NCBI GenBank assembly: GCA_965221855.1
Contig: CBDCSV010000006.1
Span: forward strand, 186,001-250,000
Length of the DNA stretch: 64,000 nt
Direction of reading: 5' to 3'
DNA from: JAJDXO01 sp965221855
GTDB lineage: Bacteria; Pseudomonadota; Alphaproteobacteria; Rhodospirillales; UBA2165
Positions 8,452 through 16,826 of the stretch are shown piece by piece; position 1 is the first letter of the stretch; every line of letters begins with the position of its first letter. Under the pieces are notes generated by a model. It did no database searches. It was not told where the DNA came from and saw nothing but the letters and a program-made list of their open reading frames with translations. The position numbers and the translations under genes were made by a program.

Positions 8452-9597
8452 ATGGCGCGCGGAACAGTGGCCGTGGTCGGCGCGGCGGAAACGACGGACA
8501 TGGGTGTCATCCCGGAAACCTCGGAACTTCAGTTGCAGGCCGACGCCGCCTTGAATGCGATGGCGGATGCGGGCCTCGCCGCCGCGGACATCGACGGCAT
8601 CGCATCTGCGGGCGAGGCTCCCGATGTCCTCGCCCAGTATCTCGGCATCACCCCCGCCTGGCTGGACGGCACGCTCATCGGCGGCAGTTCGTTCATGCTT
8701 CACGTCAGGCACGCCATGGCCGCCATCGAAGCCGGTTTGTGCACAACCGTCCTGATCGTCCACGGCGAAAGCGGCAAGTCCCGGGTCGAGGCCAAGGGCT
8801 TCCCGGAGTTTATCGGCGGCAAGCTCGCCGGCCAGTTCGAAGTGCCCTATGGAGGCAGCCTCCCGCCGACCATGTTCACCATCCCCGTCCTCCGTTATTT
8901 GAAGACCTATGGTTTGAAGCCGGAAGACATGGCGCCGGTTTCCGTGGTTCAGCGGGAATGGGCCGCGATGAATCCGCGGGCCACCTTCAAGGACCCGATC
9001 ACCGTCGACGACGTGATGAACTCCCGCATGATCGCCTACCCCTTCACGCTTCTGATGTGCTGCCTGAGGACCGACGGCGGCGGCGCGCTGATCCTGACGT
9101 CATCCGACCGGGCCGGGGATTTTCCGCAGCCGCCCGTCTACATTCTGGGAACCGGCGAAAGCGCCGAAGGCCCGATGGTCAGCCAGCTTGACGATTTCAC
9201 GTCGTCGAAAGCCTTTCGGTTGTCCGGAGAGCGCGCCTTTTCCGAGGCCGGGATCTCCCGCGGCGATGTCGACCATCTGATGATTTACGACGCTTTCGCC
9301 CACGTTCCCCTTTATGGGCTGGAGGATTTGGGCTTCTGCAAGCCCGGCGAGGCGGCCGCCTTTGTCCGGGACCGCAACACGGCGCCCGGCGGCGGACTGC
9401 CCATGAATACCAATGGCGGCGGCCTGAGTTACATGCATTCGGGAATGTACGGCATGTACGCCCTTCAGGAGAGCGTCCGGCAGGTTCGCGGTATCGCTCC
9501 GGCTCAGGTGCCCGGTGTAAATATCTCGGTTGCCCACGGGGTCGGCGGCATGTTCTCGGTCGCCGGAACGATCATTTTCGGCAGCGAGCCCGATTAA
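8452..9597 (+). CDS. Thiolase-like protein (SCP2/Ltp2-type), partner of the DUF35 protein
   Basis: A 381-residue thiolase-fold protein of SCP2-thiolase type. It has the late HGVGGMF segment and a GGGLPMNTNGGGLSYMHSG stretch (the Asn-Gly-rich loop). At the usual nucleophile position the sequence reads IGGSSFMLHV, so the reactive Cys of true thiolases appears to be missing. Together with the adjacent DUF35 gene this points to a carbon-carbon lyase of the Ltp2 retro-aldolase type rather than a CoA-dependent thiolase. The divergent position next to the acyl-CoA operon suggests it cleaves the product of that pathway. The fold is firm; the reaction is inferred. Confidence 0.87.
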   Translation: MARGTVAVVGAAETTDMGVIPETSELQLQADAALNAMADAGLAAADIDGIASAGEAPDVLAQYLGITPAWLDGTLIGGSSFMLHVRHAMAAIEAGLCTTVLIVHGESGKSRVEAKGFPEFIGGKLAGQFEVPYGGSLPPTMFTIPVLRYLKTYGLKPEDMAPVSVVQREWAAMNPRATFKDPITVDDVMNSRMIAYPFTLLMCCLRTDGGGALILTSSDRAGDFPQPPVYILGTGESAEGPMVSQLDDFTSSKAFRLSGERAFSEAGISRGDVDHLMIYDAFAHVPLYGLEDLGFCKPGEAAAFVRDRNTAPGGGLPMNTNGGGLSYMHSGMYGMYALQESVRQVRGIAPAQVPGVNISVAHGVGGMFSVAGTIIFGSEPD

Positions 9598-9599
9598 CG

Positions 9600-10715
9600 C
9601 TAGCCCGGAAGGGGAATCCGTTCGACCAGGCCGGCCGCGCGGCCGACCGCTTCGGCCTGATGCGCCGGCACCTCGCCGGGCTCCTCCGTATCGGGCGGCG
9701 AATAGGGGTCGACCACGTCGGTCCGAAACCCGGCCATTTCCTCCAGGACGGCGAGACAATGGAAGGGCACCGTGTGCGGCGAATAGCCGCCTTCGTGCGT
9801 CATGACGAGCTTCCCGCCGCACAGTTCATCCGCGGCGACCATGATGCGGCGGGCGAGTTTGCGGAAACTGTGGCTGGTGAGCATCATGCGGCCCAACGGA
9901 TCATGAAAGCCGGCGTCGAAGCCGCTCGGCACGATAATCAGTTGGGGCCGGTAGCGGGCGAGCGCCGGAAGCACCACCTGATCGAAAGCCGCCAGATAGG
10001 CCGCCTCCCCGCACCCGGGCGGCAGGGGAATATTCAGATTGGCGCCGGCTCCGTCCCCGGCGCCGGTCTCGTGGACGCCGCCTGATTCCGGCGGGTAGCA
10101 GTCTTCCTGGTGAAGGGAGATGGTCAGCGCCCTCGGGTCCTCCCAAAAGACCGCCTGGGTCCCGTTGCCGTGATGGACGTCCCAATCGACGAACGCGATG
10201 CGTTCCAATCCGCCCCTCTCCAGGGCATGAAGGCCGGCGATGGCCGCGTTGGCGAAGATACAGAAGCCGAGCGCCTCGCCGGGCTCCGCATGATGTCCCG
10301 GCGGCCGGATCAGGGCGTAGGCGTTTTTCACCTCTCCTTCGAGAACCGAACGGACGGCCGCGAGGGCGCCTCCGGCGGCGAGCAAGGCAATCTCGATCCC
10401 CCGGCTGCCGACGCGGGTCGTTCCCGTTCGCCGGGCGAGGTTGCCGCCGCCGGAATCGCTTACCCGCTGGACCTCGGCCAGATACTCCGGCGTATGGGCC
10501 AGGAGGATATCGTCCGCCGAAGCCGCGATACATTCCACGGCCGTGAGGCGGGACCCAAGCCCGGAGCGGTCAATCAGGTTTTTGATGCGGCGTTTTCCGT
10601 CGGCGTTTTCCGGGCTTTGAATCGGCTCCACCCAGGAACTGCCCTCATGGGGCCCGAAATAAAGCCCCGTGTCGTGCCACATGCACCGCTCGTCCCAAAC
10701 CAAACCGGTTCTCAT
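9600..10715 (-). CDS. Histone-deacetylase-family amidohydrolase (zinc dependent)
   Basis: A 371-residue arginase/deacetylase-fold enzyme. It shows IRPPGHHAEPGEALGFC with the His pair (141-142), FVDWDVHHGNGTQ with zinc ligands Asp179 and His181, VPSGFDAGFHDPLG with Asp267, and THEGGYS near the C-terminus. Bacterial members hydrolyse N-acetylated small molecules such as acetylpolyamines, or protein acetyl-lysine. The ATG at 10715 was preferred to an in-frame GTG nine bases upstream, because neither has a strong ribosome binding site. It converges on the thiolase-like gene with two bases between the stop codons, so the two are unlikely to be co-regulated. Confidence 0.9.
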   Translation of the reverse strand: MRTGLVWDERCMWHDTGLYFGPHEGSSWVEPIQSPENADGKRRIKNLIDRSGLGSRLTAVECIAASADDILLAHTPEYLAEVQRVSDSGGGNLARRTGTTRVGSRGIEIALLAAGGALAAVRSVLEGEVKNAYALIRPPGHHAEPGEALGFCIFANAAIAGLHALERGGLERIAFVDWDVHHGNGTQAVFWEDPRALTISLHQEDCYPPESGGVHETGAGDGAGANLNIPLPPGCGEAAYLAAFDQVVLPALARYRPQLIIVPSGFDAGFHDPLGRMMLTSHSFRKLARRIMVAADELCGGKLVMTHEGGYSPHTVPFHCLAVLEEMAGFRTDVVDPYSPPDTEEPGEVPAHQAEAVGRAAGLVERIPLPG

Positions 10716-10836
10716 GGTGACCACACTAACCGCCCGCGCGCCTAATTCAAGGAGCGCCCCAAATCAACCTGCCGGGAGTTTTCCGGCGGCTGGCCGGCTG
10801 GCAGCCGGATTGTTTGTTGATTTCATTGAGGAAAAT

Positions 10837-10912
<76 letters not shown>

Positions 10913-11035
10913 GCCGAGCCTTCATGCGGGGCCGCGATTGCGCCCCGCCAAGGGGAGGCGTCATATAGCAACCGCGCCCCGGTTTGTCGATACGGGCGTT
11001 CGTCAATTCGGGCGTTTGTCGATTGGGCCCGCCCG

Positions 11036-12184
11036 TCAGTCCCCGGATGCTGCGCCGGGGCCGAGCGTGACGTCCCGGTGCACATAGACGCACATCAAGA
11101 GCCCGAAGGAGAACAACAGCATCAGCATGGCGGTGCCGCCGTAACTGATCAGCGGCAGCGGCATGCCGACCACCGGCACCAGGCCCATCACCATCGCCAC
11201 GTTGACGAAGATGTTGAGGAACAGGGCCGCGGTGACGCCCATCCCCACCAGCCGGCCGAAATGGTTGGTGCAGCGGAGGCTGATGGCGAAGCCGTAGATC
11301 AGCAGCAGCAGATAAAGCCCCAACAGCCCGAACCCGCCGACCATGCCGAACTCCTCGGCCAGCATGGTGAAGATGAAGTCGGTCTGCTTCTCGGGCAGGA
11401 AGTTCAAGTGGCTCTGGCTTCCCTGGAGAAAGCCCTTGCCGAACAGCCCGCCGGAGCCCAGCGCGATCTTGGATTGCAGGATGTGATAGCCGGCGCCCAG
11501 GAGATCGTTTTCGGGCCGGAAGTAGGTCAGCACCCGGGCCTTCTGATAATCGAGGAGCACGAACTGCCAGACCGGATAGACGGCGGCGACGGCGGTCAGA
11601 CCGGCGGCGGTGAACAGCCAGGCGGGGACGCCGGCGACGAAGAACAGCACCACGCCGGTGAACAGCAGCAGCGCCGCGGTCCCGAAATCCGGCTGGTTCA
11701 GCACCAGGATCACCGGGGCGGCGATCAGGAGCGCCGGGACGAACAGATGGGTCAGCCGGCCCACATCCTCGACCCGGCTGGCATAGAAGTAGCGGGCGAG
11801 CGCCAGGACCAGGGTGATCTTGGCGATCTCCGAGGGCTGGACGCTGACGAAACCGAGATCGAGCCAGCGCTGGGCGCCCATGCCGACGGCGCCGACGAAC
11901 TCCACGGCGATCAGCAGCGCCAGGGACAGGCCATAGAACACATAGGCGAAACGCAGCCACAACCGGATGTCGGTCACGGCGACCACCAGCATGACCGCCA
12001 GCCCGACCCCAAAGCGGGGCATCTGGCGGGAGGTCCAGGGATCCAGGTTGCCCCCGGCGGCCGAATACAGCATGACGAACCCGACCGACGCGGTCATCGC
12101 CACCAGCAGCACGAACATCCAGGGGAGCTGCCAGATCTTCCGGCCCAGGGTGAGTTCGGGATCGCGGCTGAAGGAAAGCGCCAT
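11036..12184 (-). CDS. rodA: RodA, SEDS peptidoglycan glycosyltransferase
   Basis: A 382-residue integral membrane protein with about ten hydrophobic segments. SEDS features include the early GFVMLYSAAGG, a loop with AQRWLDLGFVSVQPSEIAK, and the late LPLISYGGTAM. RodA polymerises lipid II into glycan strands in the elongation machinery. The ATG at 12184 was chosen because family-like sequence (MALSFSRDPELTLGRKIW) starts there and a purine-rich GGGAAGGG lies upstream. It begins four bases after the mrdA stop. It is the last gene of the mreB-mreC-mreD-mrdA-rodA block, the classical order. Confidence 0.96.
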   Translation of the reverse strand: MALSFSRDPELTLGRKIWQLPWMFVLLVAMTASVGFVMLYSAAGGNLDPWTSRQMPRFGVGLAVMLVVAVTDIRLWLRFAYVFYGLSLALLIAVEFVGAVGMGAQRWLDLGFVSVQPSEIAKITLVLALARYFYASRVEDVGRLTHLFVPALLIAAPVILVLNQPDFGTAALLLFTGVVLFFVAGVPAWLFTAAGLTAVAAVYPVWQFVLLDYQKARVLTYFRPENDLLGAGYHILQSKIALGSGGLFGKGFLQGSQSHLNFLPEKQTDFIFTMLAEEFGMVGGFGLLGLYLLLLIYGFAISLRCTNHFGRLVGMGVTAALFLNIFVNVAMVMGLVPVVGMPLPLISYGGTAMLMLLFSFGLLMCVYVHRDVTLGPGAASGD

Positions 12185-12188
12185 TGGA

Positions 12189-14087
12189 CTACCCTTCCCG
12201 CTCCGCCGGTGCGGACACGGCATCCCCGGGCAGCCGCGCCTGGGGCCGGCCGCGGGAGGGATCGCGCTCCTGCACTTCGCGTAGGATATCGCGGGCGATG
12301 GGCGCGGCGACCGACGCGCCGCCGCCGCCGTGCTCGACGATCACCGAGACCACGTAGCGCGGATTGTCCACCGGCGCATAACCGACGAACAGGGCGTGAT
12401 CGCGCTCCTCCCAGGGCAGTTCCTCGTTCTTCAGCACCCCGTTCTCGCGCTCGGCCTTGGTGATCCGGCGCACCTGGACGGTTCCCGTCTTGCCGCCGAT
12501 CCGGCGGCCGGCCTGCTCGATCCGGGCGCGGAAAGCCGTGCCGTGGGGCGAGTTCATCACCCCGGCCATGGCCTTGGTCACCAGTTCCAGGTGGGAGGGG
12601 TGAATATCGAGGGATTCGAACGCCGGCAGATCGGGCGCGGCGGTTTCCCGGGCATCGAAGGGAACGAGCTGCTTCGTCAGCCGCGGCCGCACCGCCTTTC
12701 CGCCGTTCACCAGCCGGGCGGTCATCACCGCCAGCTGCAGCGGCGTGCTCAGGAAGAATCCCTGGCCGATCCCGGCAAGCAGCGTTTCGCCGGCCTGCCA
12801 GGACTCGCCCTTGACCTTTTTCTTCCACGCCCGGCTGGGGATCAGTCCGGACTTCTCGCCGGGCAGATCAATGCCGGCTTTCGCGCCTAGCCCCAAGCGG
12901 CGGGCCATGGCGGCAATCCGGTCGATGCCAGTCCGCCGCGCGATCTCATAGAAGTAGACGTCGCAGGATTGAACGATCCCGTCGGCCATGGTCATGGTCC
13001 CATGCCCCTCCGGCTTCCAGCAGTGGAAGGTGGCATTGCCCAGCTCCATGTGGCCGGGGCAGAAGACCCGCGAGTCCGGGGTGACCGCGCCCTTTTCCAG
13101 CGCGGCGAGCGCGACGGCCATCTTGAAGGTCGATCCCGGCGCGTACTGGCCGGCGATCGCCTTGTTGTTGAGAGGCGAACGCGGATCGCCGATCAGGTTC
13201 CGCCACTCCTCGGGCGTCAGCCCGCGATTGAAGGAATTGGGATCGAAACTCGGCGTCGAGGCGAGGGTCAGCACGTCGCCCGTATGGGCATCCATCACCA
13301 CCGCCGAGGCCGACTGTTCACCGAGCCGCCGGGTGGTGTACTTCTGAAGCTCCAGGTCGACGGTCAGCCAGGCCTCGCTTCCGGGCTGGTCCTCGCGGCG
13401 CTCGAGTTCGCGAATTTCGCGGCCGAGCGCGTTGACTTCGACCTGGGAGGTGCCGGACCGCCCCCGCAACGCCTCGTCGTGCACCCGCTCCAGGCCCGCC
13501 TTGCCGATGCGGAATCCCGGCAATTCCAGCAGCGGATCGCCGGTTATCTCCTCTTCGGACACCGCCGAGACATAGCCGAGGATCGGTGCCGTATAGATGC
13601 CGTCCGGATAGTGCCGGCTTTCGCCGACATCGATGGAGACGCCGCCCAACTCGGGCGCGTTGACCTCGATCCGCGCGACCTCGTCCCAGGTCAGGTTCTC
13701 GCGGACCAGCACCGGCAGGAACCGCCGCTTGCGGCCGACCTCCCGGAGAATTCGCTCGGTCTCGGCCTCGCTCAACGGCACCACCTTGGCGAACGTATCG
13801 AGCGCCTGGGCGACGTTGACGGCTTTTTCCGGAATGAGCATGGCGCGGTAGTTCTGCCGGTTCACGGCCATCGGCCGGCCGAAACGGTCGACAATCCGGC
13901 CGCGCGACGGCGCCAGCAGCTTCAGGCTGACCCGGTTTTCCTCGGCCAGCGTCGTGTAGCGCTCCGATTCCACCACCTGCAGGTAATACATGCGCCCGGC
14001 GAGCGCGGCGAACAGCACGGCCTGGCCGCCGCCCAAAATGATGGAGCGGCGGCTGAAAAGACGATAGCGGTCACTGTCGCGATGCAT
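12189..14087 (-). CDS. mrdA: Penicillin-binding protein 2 (MrdA), transpeptidase of elongation
   Basis: A 632-residue class B penicillin-binding protein. One N-terminal membrane segment (about 15-36) is followed by the dimerisation domain (SRGRIVDRFGRPMA) and the transpeptidase domain, with the active-site motif STFK at 319-322, SCD at 374-376 and KTG at 533-535. It crosslinks peptidoglycan during lateral growth as the partner of RodA, whose gene follows by four bases. Length and motifs are normal for PBP2. The C-terminal tail (DPSRGRPQARLPGDAVSAPAEREG) is polar and not conserved. Confidence 0.97.
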   Translation of the reverse strand: MHRDSDRYRLFSRRSIILGGGQAVLFAALAGRMYYLQVVESERYTTLAEENRVSLKLLAPSRGRIVDRFGRPMAVNRQNYRAMLIPEKAVNVAQALDTFAKVVPLSEAETERILREVGRKRRFLPVLVRENLTWDEVARIEVNAPELGGVSIDVGESRHYPDGIYTAPILGYVSAVSEEEITGDPLLELPGFRIGKAGLERVHDEALRGRSGTSQVEVNALGREIRELERREDQPGSEAWLTVDLELQKYTTRRLGEQSASAVVMDAHTGDVLTLASTPSFDPNSFNRGLTPEEWRNLIGDPRSPLNNKAIAGQYAPGSTFKMAVALAALEKGAVTPDSRVFCPGHMELGNATFHCWKPEGHGTMTMADGIVQSCDVYFYEIARRTGIDRIAAMARRLGLGAKAGIDLPGEKSGLIPSRAWKKKVKGESWQAGETLLAGIGQGFFLSTPLQLAVMTARLVNGGKAVRPRLTKQLVPFDARETAAPDLPAFESLDIHPSHLELVTKAMAGVMNSPHGTAFRARIEQAGRRIGGKTGTVQVRRITKAERENGVLKNEELPWEERDHALFVGYAPVDNPRYVVSVIVEHGGGGASVAAPIARDILREVQERDPSRGRPQARLPGDAVSAPAEREG

Positions 14088-14102
14088 GGGCCCAAGTCAC
14101 CA

Positions 14103-14618
14103 TCAGGCCTGCTGCAGGAACGCCTGCTGCCAGCGAAGAAATATCCAGGCAACGAAGGGAAACAGGCCGACCGTCACCAGATACTGGAAGAGGAACGCTT
14201 TCATGTCCAGCAACGTCACGTGGAACGCGGACGCCAGCAGCCAAAGTTCGAGGGTCGCCAGGAACCAGATGATGGCGAAGCCCATCCAATAGACCAGAAA
14301 CGATTTCCCCGCCAGGAACCCGCGCTGCAAGACGACCGCACCGTAGAAGGTCAGGAATACCAGCGCGAACAGGCCGACCGGCGCGCCGCTCAGCATGTCC
14401 TGGGCGATGCCGAGCAAAAACACGGCGACGAAGGGCAGCAGGTGAGGCCGGTAAAACGCCCAGTGATAGAGGGAGATGGCGGCCAGGATCGGCGCGACCG
14501 AGGCATAGTCCGGAATTCGAACCGGCAGCATACCCAGGATGATCAAGGCGAGTGTCAGCCCGAAGGGCGTCAAATTGCGCGCCAACCGGTCAAGGCGGAG
14601 AAAAAACTCTCTTCTCAT
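14103..14618 (-). CDS. mreD: MreD, rod-shape-determining membrane protein
   Basis: A 171-residue, strongly hydrophobic protein with five to six predicted membrane segments, the expected size for MreD. The segment GIAQDMLSGAPVGLFAL is recognisably MreD-like. Its ATG overlaps the mreC stop (ATGA), and it lies between mreC and mrdA. It links MreC and the cytoskeleton to the membrane elongation complex. Sequence conservation in this family is low, so the position in the operon carries much of the call. Confidence 0.93.
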   Translation of the reverse strand: MRREFFLRLDRLARNLTPFGLTLALIILGMLPVRIPDYASVAPILAAISLYHWAFYRPHLLPFVAVFLLGIAQDMLSGAPVGLFALVFLTFYGAVVLQRGFLAGKSFLVYWMGFAIIWFLATLELWLLASAFHVTLLDMKAFLFQYLVTVGLFPFVAWIFLRWQQAFLQQA

Positions 14619-15496
14619 CTACCGCCGCTGGCGGCGCCGGCCCGGTCCTCGGATTCCAATATGCCGCCCAACCCGAAATCGGCCGCGCGGACGAACTCCA
14701 GCCGCTCGCGGCTCATGTACGGCTGAACCTCGATCCCGCCGTCGGTGACCGCGGCGACGATGCCGACCGGCAGCCCCGCCGGAAACGCGCCGCCGTGGCC
14801 CGAGGTGACGATCCTTTGACCGGGGGTGATGCGCGCGCTGGGCAGAGTGTGAAGCAGGCGGGGCCGGCCGCTGTTGTTGCCGGCCATGACCGCGCGAACC
14901 CGGGTCGATTCGATCACCACCGGAATCCGCGAGTTGATATCGGTGATCAGCAGCACCCGCGAGGCGCGGGAGCCGGCCCCGACGACACGGCCGACGAAGC
15001 CCTCATCGCCGAGCACTGCCTGACCGGTCCGGATGCCGTGGCTTTTGCCCGCATACAGAATAATCGAATGACTGAAACCGGAACCCGAATCCGCGATGAC
15101 CCGCGCCGTGTGATGGCGGACCGCGCTCTCCGGGACGACGTTCAGCAGTTTCTGAAAGGCCTGGTTCTCGGCATCCAACTGACGGGCCGCCATCTGCCAG
15201 TCCCGCAACCGGGCATTTTCCTCCCGAAGCCGCGCGTTCTCGGCACGGATATCGGCAAGACTGCGGACATTGTCGACGGCCTGGGTGAACGTCGTCACCG
15301 GCTTGGACATGGCGTTGAGAATCGGCGCGACCGCGTCGGTCACATGGGTGCGCGCACGATCGACCAGCACGGTATCCGCCTTGCCGACCATCATCAGGCC
15401 GAACGCGGCCAGTATCAGTCCCAGGTACGTGAACCGCTGAACAAAACCCCTCAGCGGCGCCGCGATACGCAAGAAGGTGCTTGGTCGTTCCTCCAA
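14615..15496 (-). CDS. mreC: MreC, rod-shape-determining periplasmic scaffold
   Basis: About 293 residues: a short cytoplasmic N-terminus, one membrane helix (TYLGLILAAFGLMMVG), a coiled coil rich in Glu, Asn and Arg (LADIRAENARLREENARLRDWQ), then the beta-rich MreC domain. The start is uncertain. The frame extends to a GTG at 15544, but GGAGGG lies five bases ahead of a TTG at 15496, which gives the more usual N-terminus (EERPSTFLRIAAPLRGFVQ). The TTG was therefore chosen. The gene follows mreB and overlaps mreD by four bases. Confidence 0.93.
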   Translation of the reverse strand: MEERPSTFLRIAAPLRGFVQRFTYLGLILAAFGLMMVGKADTVLVDRARTHVTDAVAPILNAMSKPVTTFTQAVDNVRSLADIRAENARLREENARLRDWQMAARQLDAENQAFQKLLNVVPESAVRHHTARVIADSGSGFSHSIILYAGKSHGIRTGQAVLGDEGFVGRVVGAGSRASRVLLITDINSRIPVVIESTRVRAVMAGNNSGRPRLLHTLPSARITPGQRIVTSGHGGAFPAGLPVGIVAAVTDGGIEVQPYMSRERLEFVRAADFGLGGILESEDRAGAASGGR

Positions 15497-15578
15497 ACTA
15501 TTCCCTCCGTCAACCCCGACCTCGGGCCACCCCAAGTATTCCACCCGACTGTCAGCGGAAATAGTTAAAACATGGTTG

Positions 15579-16619
15579 TCAGTACATCGTGGTCAGTACA
15601 TGGCGCATCTTCTTCATTTCCTCGAGGGCGCGCCCCGTACCAAGCACCACGCAACTCAGCGGCCCGTCGGCGATCGAGACGGCCAAGCCGGTCGCCTGGC
15701 GAAGAACATAGTCCATCTTCGACAAAAGCGCGCCGCCGCCGGTCAGCACGATGCCCTTGTCCACGATATCGGCCGCCAATTCCGGCGCGGTGTGTTCAAG
15801 GGCGACTTTCACCGCCTCGATGATGACGCTCACCGGCTCGGCGAGACTTTCGGCGATCTCGCGCTCGGAGATCACCAGTTCCTTGGGCACGCCGTTCATC
15901 AGATCGCGGCCCTTGATTTCCAGGGTCCGGCCGTCGCCGTCGTCCGGCGGACATGCGGACCCGATTTCTTCCTTGATGCGCTCGGACGAGCCCTCACCCA
16001 CAAGCAGGTTATGGTTGCGGCGGATGTACGCGATGATCGCCTCGTTCATCTTGTCGCCGCCGACCCGGACGCTTCTCGAATAGACGATGCCGCCGAGGGA
16101 CAGCACGGCAACCTCGGTCGTGCCGCCGCCGATATCGACGACCATGGAGCCGGTGGGCTCGGTCACCGGCAAACCGGCCCCGATCGCCGCCGCCATGGGC
16201 TCCTCGATCAGATAGACCCGCCGCGCGCCGGCGGCTTCCGCCGATTCCTGAATGGCCCGGCGCTCCACCGCGGTGGAACCGGACGGCACGCACACCACGA
16301 TCTGCGGCGAGGCGAAACCCCGCCGGTTATGTACCCTGTTGATGAAGTACTTGATCATGTCTTCGGCGATTTCGAAGTCGGCGATCACGCCGTCACGCAG
16401 CGGCCGGATTGCCGAAATGTTGCCGGGCGTCCGGCCCAGCATCATCTTGGCCTCCTCGCCGACCGCGAGAACCTGTTTCTTTCCTTTGACGTCGGCAATG
16501 GCGACGACCGAGGGTTCGTTGAGGACGATGTCCTTACCCTTGACGTAGACCAGTGTGTTCGCCGTACCCAAATCGATCGCCATATCGGCGGAGAGGAATC
16601 CAAATAGTCGGGACAACAT
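15579..16619 (-). CDS. mreB: MreB, actin-like rod-shape cytoskeletal protein
   Basis: A 346-residue actin-fold ATPase. It begins MLSRLFGFLSADMAIDLGTANTLVYV, with the phosphate-1 loop at DLGTANT (key residues only). The phosphate-2 loop is MVVDIGGGTTEVA and the adenosine site is VLTGGGALL. It forms membrane filaments that guide the elongation complex. It is the first gene of the mre-mrd cluster, with 82 bases to mreC. The 207 bases upstream (16620-16826) must carry the promoter; I see no convincing hexamer pair there. Confidence 0.98.
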   Translation of the reverse strand: MLSRLFGFLSADMAIDLGTANTLVYVKGKDIVLNEPSVVAIADVKGKKQVLAVGEEAKMMLGRTPGNISAIRPLRDGVIADFEIAEDMIKYFINRVHNRRGFASPQIVVCVPSGSTAVERRAIQESAEAAGARRVYLIEEPMAAAIGAGLPVTEPTGSMVVDIGGGTTEVAVLSLGGIVYSRSVRVGGDKMNEAIIAYIRRNHNLLVGEGSSERIKEEIGSACPPDDGDGRTLEIKGRDLMNGVPKELVISEREIAESLAEPVSVIIEAVKVALEHTAPELAADIVDKGIVLTGGGALLSKMDYVLRQATGLAVSIADGPLSCVVLGTGRALEEMKKMRHVLTTMY

Positions 16620-16826
16620 TTATGTTCTCAATGCCTTTCCAAAAGCCGTTCAACTCCTCCCGGGTCCGGACAATTCGGCCGGTTCTTATAGGTCGAGTTC
16701 CGGGGCGCCGCCGGGCGTTCACCAGGCGGCGACCGGTACCGTCTTATAACACGGTTTGCTCGCCACAGGAATCAAGCCTGTGCCTTTTTCTCCGTTTTTC
16801 TGCCCTTTGGGCGCCGCGCCGGCCCA

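Noticed and set aside
10921..11035. GCGGGGC/GCCCCGC hairpin as terminator of rodA
   Set aside because: The stem is plausible but no T run follows in the minus direction, and it may simply reflect GC content.
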